Positions 59,195-64,000 of a stretch of DNA of 64,000 nucleotides are shown here, piece after piece. The first letter of the stretch is position 1. Each line of letters starts with the position of its first letter. The notes under the pieces were generated by a model. That model ran no database searches and was not told the DNA's origin. It was given only the letters and a program-made list of their open reading frames with translations. This DNA is from Hydrogenophaga flava NBRC 102514 (GTDB taxonomy: Bacteria; Pseudomonadota; Gammaproteobacteria; Burkholderiales; Burkholderiaceae_C): the NCBI RefSeq assembly GCF_001571145.1, contig NZ_BCTF01000005.1, positions 62,001-126,000 of the forward strand, in the 5' to 3' direction. The translations under genes were made by a program, and so were the position numbers.

Positions 59195-59985
59195 GATTCG
59201 AAAATGGCGACCGCACGCGTCCAGCCGGCCGACGCACCTCGGATCTTGTGCGGGAAGCAGCTGATGGTGAAGCCCGTGGCCGGGATGGCTTCGAGGTTGT
59301 GCAGTTTTTCCAGGTGGCAGTAGCCGATGTCGCGGCCGGCCTTGTGGCCTTCCCAGATCAGGGCCTTGTTGCCGGTCTCGGCGACCTTCTTCGCGGTGTA
59401 CGAAAACGGTGCGTCCCAGCTCCAGGCGTCGGTGCCGGTCAGGCGCACGCCGCGTTCGAGCAGGTACATCGTGGCCTCGTAGCCCATGCCGCAGCCGGCC
59501 CCCAGAAAGTCCGGGTGGCCGTAACGCGAACCGGCGCGGGTGTTGACCACCACGATGTCCAGCGGCTCCAGCGTGTGGCCAATGCGCGCGAGCTCGGCCT
59601 CGACATCGGCGGCGGTGGCCACGTAGCCATCAGGGAAGTGGCGGAAGTCCAGCTTCACACCGGGCTGGAAGCACCACTCCAGCGGCACCTGGTCGATGGT
59701 GATGCTGGGCCGGCTGCCGCCGTTCTTGGCGTCTTGCGTGGAGTGGAAGTGCCAGGGCGCGTCCAGGTGGGTGCCGTTGTGCGTGGTCAGCGTCACCCAT
59801 TCGGCGGCCGCGGCCTCACCGTCGGGGTAGTCCTCGGGCTGGGTGCCCGGGATCATCGCCATGAACTCGTGCAGCGTGTCCTGGTGCTTCTGGTAGGTGA
59901 TCTTGGGCGCCAGGGGCGGCGGGTCGGAGAGCACGTCGTTCTCCAGGTAGATGGAGAGGTCGACGAAGCGGCGCTGCGGTTTCAT
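59191..59985 (-). CDS. Cyclase/kynurenine-formamidase-like hydrolase
   Basis: 264 residues. Metal motif [13 protein letters not shown] (HxGTHxDxPxH) at about residues 68-80, then [12 protein letters not shown] and [10 protein letters not shown]. Hydrolyses amide or ester bonds in small molecules; related enzymes include isatin hydrolase and N-formylkynurenine formamidase. ATG 59985 overlaps the MFS gene stop. Confidence 0.88.
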   Translation of the reverse strand: MKPQRRFVDLSIYLENDVLSDPPPLAPKITYQKHQDTLHEFMAMIPGTQPEDYPDGEAAAAEWVTLTTHNGTHLDAPWHFHSTQDAKNGGSRPSITIDQVPLEWCFQPGVKLDFRHFPDGYVATAADVEAELARIGHTLEPLDIVVVNTRAGSRYGHPDFLGAGCGMGYEATMYLLERGVRLTGTDAWSWDAPFSYTAKKVAETGNKALIWEGHKAGRDIGYCHLEKLHNLEAIPATGFTISCFPHKIRGASAGWTRAVAIFES

Positions 59986-61139
59986 GCCGGCTCCTGTGCG
60001 AGAGAAGAAGGTGCATGCCCCGGCAGGCGGGACATGCACAAGACGGCCAGGCTGCCGATGAGCAGCGCCGCCAGACCCAGACTGCCGTAGCCGGCGGTCT
60101 TGACAAGGGTGCCCCCCAGCACCGGGCCGATGGCCGCACCCACCATCAGCATGGCGGGTGTGGCGGCCATGGCGCGGCCACTGGGTTCCAGCCGGGCCAT
60201 GAGGCCGAAGGCGAAGGTGTGGGTGAAGATCATCACCGCGGCGAACACCGAGGCCGCGGCGGCGTACGCGTAGAAGCCGGGCGCCATCATGATGGTGGCC
60301 GCCAGCAGGGCCTGGACCACCGGGCCGGCCAGCAGCACGCGGCGCGCGCTCCAGCGCTTCTCGAAGAAGGCCGCGAGCGCCGCCGGCAGCAGGTTGACAA
60401 AACCCAGCACCACCAGCACGCCTGTGATGGCGTTCAGGCTGAAGCCGCGGTCGTTGCCGACGCGCTCCAGGAAGCTGAAGGTCATGGACTGCACCAGGGC
60501 CATGGCGCTGATGCCCAGGATGCCGAACCACACGGCACGCGGAATGGCGGCCACCGGCACTCCCTGGCGATCTTCCGCGGCGCGCTCGGGCTCGGGGAAG
60601 CCGATGGCGCAGACCAGGGCCGCCAGCAGCATCACCGCACCGAAGATGGCAAACAGCAGGTAGCCGCCTGCCGCGGCGATGGCCTTGGGCGAGGTGCCCA
60701 GGAACAGCACTGCGAACACGCCCAGGCCCACGCCCACCATGGCGAACTTCAGGTGCGGGTTGGCGCTGCGGGCGGTGGTGCCGTGCGTGGCGCTCAGCGC
60801 CGCACCCGCGGCCAGACCCCCAGCCGCGTGCAGCACCGCCATGGTGGTGTAGTCCAGCGGCTGCGACAGCACGCCGAAGCAGGTGGCGGCGATGGCGTAG
60901 CCGCCCGCGGCCACCCAGCGCCCCTTGACGCGCTGGAAGCGCGAGGCCAGGAAGACGCTGGAGAGCACGGCGCCGACCAGGAACAGCGTGACCAGGCCGC
61001 CGGCCTGCTGCGGGTCGAGCTGGTAGTGCTGGATCAGCGTGCCAACCCAGACCGGCAGCGCGACGAGGTCGACCATGCCGGCGCAGTGCGCGACGATGAG
61101 GGCCACATGGCCGAAGGTGCTGGTGGAGCGTGTGTTCAT
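59982..61139 (-). CDS. MFS transporter
   Basis: 385 residues with about 12 helices (e.g. VGTLIQHYQLDPQQAGGLVTLFLVGAVLSSV; MAATPAMLMVGAAIGPVLGGTLV). Probably imports the pathway substrate; linked to monooxygenase upstream (12-bp gap) and cyclase downstream (4-base overlap). Confidence 0.9.
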   Translation of the reverse strand: MNTRSTSTFGHVALIVAHCAGMVDLVALPVWVGTLIQHYQLDPQQAGGLVTLFLVGAVLSSVFLASRFQRVKGRWVAAGGYAIAATCFGVLSQPLDYTTMAVLHAAGGLAAGAALSATHGTTARSANPHLKFAMVGVGLGVFAVLFLGTSPKAIAAAGGYLLFAIFGAVMLLAALVCAIGFPEPERAAEDRQGVPVAAIPRAVWFGILGISAMALVQSMTFSFLERVGNDRGFSLNAITGVLVVLGFVNLLPAALAAFFEKRWSARRVLLAGPVVQALLAATIMMAPGFYAYAAAASVFAAVMIFTHTFAFGLMARLEPSGRAMAATPAMLMVGAAIGPVLGGTLVKTAGYGSLGLAALLIGSLAVLCMSRLPGHAPSSLAQEPA

Positions 61140-61151
61140 GGCATCTCCGGG

Positions 61152-62282
61152 TCAGATGGGTTGGGCCAGGGCCATGAGCGTGTCGCGCATGATGCGACCG
61201 TGCTCTTCCTTGTCGCCGCCGGCGACCTCGATCTCGCCCAGGCGGGCCGAGTTCTGCACCACCATGCGGCAGCGCTCCCAGCGCCGGCTTTCGAACGCCG
61301 CCAGGGCCTGGTCCACCGCGGTCGCTCGTGCCAGCTCCTCGGCCAGCACCAGCGCGTCCTCGATGCCGATGCAGGCGCCCGAGGCCAGGTGCGGCGTGGT
61401 GGCGTGCACCGTGTCGCCAATCAGCACCACGCGCCCGTTGAACCAGGGGCGCGGCATCAGCAGGCCTTCGAGCGGGCGGTAGATGATTCGCGAATCAGGA
61501 CCGATCTGGTCGCGGATGGCCTGCAGCGCGGGCGCCGTGAAGTCGGCCAGCAGGCCGCGCAGGTGGTCTGCGAAGGTGGCGGGGTCGACATGCTCGTTGT
61601 CGGGGCGCGGCTCGGTGACGAACAGGTACATCTCGGTCTTCGAGACCGGGTTCACGCCGGGCTTGATGCGCGGCCCCATCCACATGACACAGGTTTCGAT
61701 TTCGGGTGGACGCGGCAACACCGCGCGCCAGACGGCCTGGCCGCTGTACTGGGGCTTGGGCGCCTGCGGGAACACCGCCTCGCGCACCTGGGAATACAGG
61801 CCGTCGGCGCCGATGACCAGGTCGTAGCGCTGGCGGCTGCCATCGGTGAACGCCACCTCCACACCCTCGGCGTCCTGCTCGATGGCGGTGAAGGTGCAGC
61901 CCAGGCGCACATTCGTGCCGCTGGCCCGGGTGGCCTCGGCCAGGATGCGGGCCAGCACCGGTCGCATGATGGCGCCGCCGCCCGGAATGTCGGGCCCCGC
62001 GATGCGCGGCGTGGGCAGCTCGGCCACCTTGGGGCCATGGGGCAGGCAGATGTCCACGCCGTCGGCGGCGCTGCCGTGCTCCAGGAAGGCGTCCAGCACG
62101 CCCAGGCTGCGAAGGGCGCGCAGGGTGGCGCCGCCCAGGCTGATGCCGGCGCCGTAGCTGCGCCAGCCGGGATCGATCTCGACCAGGTCGACTTTGGCGC
62201 CCTGTTTGCGCAGTTCGATGGCGGCCGACATGCCGGAGAAGCCTCCGCCGATGATGAGGATGCGGGATGCGGAGCGGGTCAT
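61152..62282 (-). CDS. FAD-dependent aromatic-type monooxygenase (group A)
   Basis: 376 residues. GxGxxG FAD site ILIIGGGFSGMSAAIELRKQG, DG motif (VIGADGLYSQVR) and GD motif (VVLIGDTVHATTPHLASGAC). Resembles salicylate or 6-hydroxynicotinate hydroxylases. Single-component group A enzymes use NAD(P)H directly. Overlaps the Rieske gene by 4 bases. ATG 62282. Confidence 0.9.
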   Translation of the reverse strand: MTRSASRILIIGGGFSGMSAAIELRKQGAKVDLVEIDPGWRSYGAGISLGGATLRALRSLGVLDAFLEHGSAADGVDICLPHGPKVAELPTPRIAGPDIPGGGAIMRPVLARILAEATRASGTNVRLGCTFTAIEQDAEGVEVAFTDGSRQRYDLVIGADGLYSQVREAVFPQAPKPQYSGQAVWRAVLPRPPEIETCVMWMGPRIKPGVNPVSKTEMYLFVTEPRPDNEHVDPATFADHLRGLLADFTAPALQAIRDQIGPDSRIIYRPLEGLLMPRPWFNGRVVLIGDTVHATTPHLASGACIGIEDALVLAEELARATAVDQALAAFESRRWERCRMVVQNSARLGEIEVAGGDKEEHGRIMRDTLMALAQPI

Positions 62283-62629
62283 GTGGGTGTCTCCAAGGTG
62301 TTGTTGGTAGCGAGGTGGACCTCGCCGTTGTTGTGGATCTGCAAAGTGACGGGCGTGAGCGATTCGCCCAGGCACGGCCCGAGCGTGCACAGGCCGGTGG
62401 CGATGTCGAACTGTGCGCCATGGGCCGCACAGACGATGTGCCGGCCCGTGCCGTCGAGGTAGGCGTCCTTGCGCCAGGCCATGGGCGTGTCGTGGTGCGG
62501 GCAGGCGTCGCGGTAGGCGAACAGCCTCTCCCCCTGGCGCACCACGAGCACCGTGTCCTGCCCCACCTGGTGCGGGTCAAAGCCCCGGGACGCGCCGTCG
62601 GGCAGCTGGTCGATGTGGCACAGCCTCAT
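62279..62629 (-). CDS. Rieske [2Fe-2S] ferredoxin
   Basis: 116 residues. Cluster ligands CPHHD and CAAHGAQFD (C-X-H, C-X2-H). No terminal oxygenase alpha subunit is visible in the window, so its partner is unknown. Between the dioxygenase and monooxygenase genes. Confidence 0.9.
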   Translation of the reverse strand: MRLCHIDQLPDGASRGFDPHQVGQDTVLVVRQGERLFAYRDACPHHDTPMAWRKDAYLDGTGRHIVCAAHGAQFDIATGLCTLGPCLGESLTPVTLQIHNNGEVHLATNNTLETPT

Positions 62630-62649
62630 GGTCGGTGGCCTTGGGTGCT

Positions 62650-63579
62650 TCAGTGTGCGGCGGCGCCGGGCGGCGGGCCGGAGGGCGCCCACTTCTCGCG
62701 GTTCTGGAACAGGAACAGCTGCGAGGCGTCGGCGCTGATCGGCACCTCGCGGGGCGACCAGTGCTCGTCGTGCTGGTCCATGTCGGCGTCGTACTCGACG
62801 TGGCAGCCCAGCGGCGAGTTGAAGTACCAGAACCAGTTGCTGCCGAACTTGTGGCGCCCCGGGCCCCAGAAGCTCTGGTAGCCCTTCTCCACAAAGCGCG
62901 TGCCCGCCAGCATCAGCTCGGTGGGGCCGCCCATGTGGAAGGTGAAGTGCTCGCAGCCTTTCATGAAGGGCGGCGTCTCGATCATGAAGAGGCTGTGGTG
63001 CTCCTGCGTGCCTCCGGGCCGCAGGAAGGGGCCGACGCCGGTGAAGCGGTCGGTGCAGACAAAACCCAGCCGCCGGTAGAAGGCCTCGGCCTTTTCGGTG
63101 TCGGGCACGAAGTACACGACGTGCGAGAGCGAGCGCGGCAGGGCCGGCGCGTTCTGGTCCACGGCGACCGTGTTCGCCGGCCGCTGGACCGGCGCGCCCG
63201 GCGCGTTCACGGCTTCGGCGGGCAGGTCCAGCGGGCGGCGCACGCTGACCTGGAAGGCCAGCGCAAAACCCAGGTCGTCCTGCGCGCGCACCACGCCGCC
63301 ATCGTGCGTCACCGTGCGGTCCTTGGACAGCTCCGCGGCAATCGCTTCCAGCGTGGCGGCGTCGGCCACGCCGTAGACGGTTTCGCGCAGCATGCTGGCG
63401 GTGCCCAGGCCGGGCGGCAGCGTGGCGTCGTCCTTCGCGCGCAGCACGACGGCGGTGCCGTCGAGCGCTTCGAAGCGGTCGCCGCCCACGTCACGCAGGC
63501 CGTAGTCGATCAGGTACTGGCGGCAGGCGGCGAGGTCGTCCACGCCAAAGACCAGGGCGTCGAGTCCGATGATGTTCAT
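62650..63579 (-). CDS. Two-domain VOC protein, extradiol dioxygenase-like
   Basis: 309 residues. Two VOC modules; the second has metal-ligand candidates LSHVVYFVPD, EHFTFHMGG and HVEYDADMD. Order with monooxygenase and hydrolase fits a meta-cleavage pathway: hydroxylate, cleave, hydrolyse. The reaction is inferred. Confidence 0.85.
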   Translation of the reverse strand: MNIIGLDALVFGVDDLAACRQYLIDYGLRDVGGDRFEALDGTAVVLRAKDDATLPPGLGTASMLRETVYGVADAATLEAIAAELSKDRTVTHDGGVVRAQDDLGFALAFQVSVRRPLDLPAEAVNAPGAPVQRPANTVAVDQNAPALPRSLSHVVYFVPDTEKAEAFYRRLGFVCTDRFTGVGPFLRPGGTQEHHSLFMIETPPFMKGCEHFTFHMGGPTELMLAGTRFVEKGYQSFWGPGRHKFGSNWFWYFNSPLGCHVEYDADMDQHDEHWSPREVPISADASQLFLFQNREKWAPSGPPPGAAAH

Positions 63580-63602
63580 ATGTGTCCCTTGTGTGTGATG
63601 GT

Positions 63603-64000
63603 TCAGGCGGCCGTGCGGCCACCCAGGGTTTCGGCGATCCAGTCGGCGATGTAGTGGCCGGCGTTGATGCTGTTGTCAAAACTGGCGTGCTGCACACCGC
63701 CTTCGCGGTCGGTGAAGATCTTGAGTTCGCGCTTGGGGCTGTTGACCAGCTGCTCGTAGGTGCGGTGCGCCCACTTGAGCGGGATCTGCGAATCCTTTTC
63801 GCCGTGCGTCACCAGGAACGGCACCTTGATCTTCTCGACCACGCCGTCCAGATGCACGTTTTCGGCGATGCGCATGAAGTCGTCGATGTCCTTGGCGCCC
63901 CAGACCCAGCACACGTGGGCCCAGTAGTGCGGCACCGGGAAGTCGCCTTCCTTTTCCAGCCGGCGCTTCTGCACGTCGCGCCAGTCGTGGTTGGCGCCCC
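63603..64000 (-). CDS. Alpha/beta hydrolase (5' end off the window)
   Basis: About 132 codons visible. KVPFLVTHGEKDSQIPL holds the catalytic Asp region, and HASFDNSINAGHYIADW the C-terminal His region. The nucleophile lies beyond the window. Probably hydrolyses the ring-cleavage product. Confidence 0.85.
   Translation of the reverse strand, partial: GANHDWRDVQKRRLEKEGDFPVPHYWAHVCWVWGAKDIDDFMRIAENVHLDGVVEKIKVPFLVTHGEKDSQIPLKWAHRTYEQLVNSPKRELKIFTDREGGVQHASFDNSINAGHYIADWIAETLGGRTAA

Overview
The window is about 64 kb of GC-rich DNA. Gene content, codon use and gene order (gatCAB beside mreBCD-mrdA, and a Cupriavidus-type hox/hyp locus) point to a hydrogen-oxidising betaproteobacterium of the Comamonadaceae, most likely Hydrogenophaga or a close relative. 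The genus is an inference. The sequence shows a bacterium able to make three different [NiFe] hydrogenases.

Layout. 1-11.1 kb is core: a partial LysR regulator, exonuclease III and pyrE diverging from overlapping start codons, a DUF4124 protein, gatC-gatA-gatB, and the rod-shape genes mreB-mreC-mreD-mrdA. 11.1-38.5 kb is read almost entirely leftward: a TauE/SafE permease follows a hydrogenase supercluster of about 26.6 kb. Read 5' to 3' on the minus strand it runs hoxK-hoxG-hupE-hoxZ-(higA-like)-hoxM-L-O-Q-R-T-V, hypA-B-F-C-D-E, a small gene of unknown function, hoxX, hoxA, hoxF-U-Y-H-W, hoxB-C-J. It encodes the membrane-bound respiratory hydrogenase, the NAD-reducing soluble hydrogenase, the H2-sensing regulatory hydrogenase with its kinase and sigma-54 activator, and one shared cofactor assembly set. 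Most neighbours overlap by 4 bases (ATGA) or are a few bases apart. The 532-bp gap upstream of hoxK (38507-39038) is the longest gene-free stretch. It holds a good sigma-54 promoter, a possible activator site, an AT-rich patch and a minus-strand terminator with no recognised gene in front of it.

38.8-45.7 kb has a small hypothetical gene, two tandem intradiol-dioxygenase-like proteins (one lacking the metal ligands), a two-component system that shares an operator-like sequence with them, and a GMC oxidoreductase diverging from a LysR regulator. 45.7-47.1 kb is a lower-GC islet: an Imm42-type immunity protein, a NADAR protein and a small HAD phosphatase. 47.1-49.1 kb has a glyoxalase-like protein, a repeat, an unrecognised protein and a low-molecular-weight phosphatase.

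49.1-64 kb is again all leftward and catabolic: a hydrolase, a VOC-type dioxygenase, a Rieske ferredoxin, a flavin monooxygenase, an MFS transporter, a cyclase/amidase, a chemoreceptor translationally coupled to it, a cupin, a fumarylacetoacetase-type hydrolase and a sugar-epimerase-like reductase. A LysR regulator, an ornithine-cyclodeaminase-like enzyme, a DapA-like aldolase, an aldehyde dehydrogenase and a Bug-type binding protein broken by an in-frame amber codon follow. The substrate cannot be named from sequence; hydroxylation and ring cleavage of an aromatic or N-heterocyclic acid is the best reading.

A 76-78 bp dispersed repeat occurs twice (20713-20788 and 47531-47608). The first copy sits exactly at the hoxA/hoxF junction and encodes about 25 residues of the HoxF N-terminus. 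No tRNA, rRNA, CRISPR array or insertion sequence was found.
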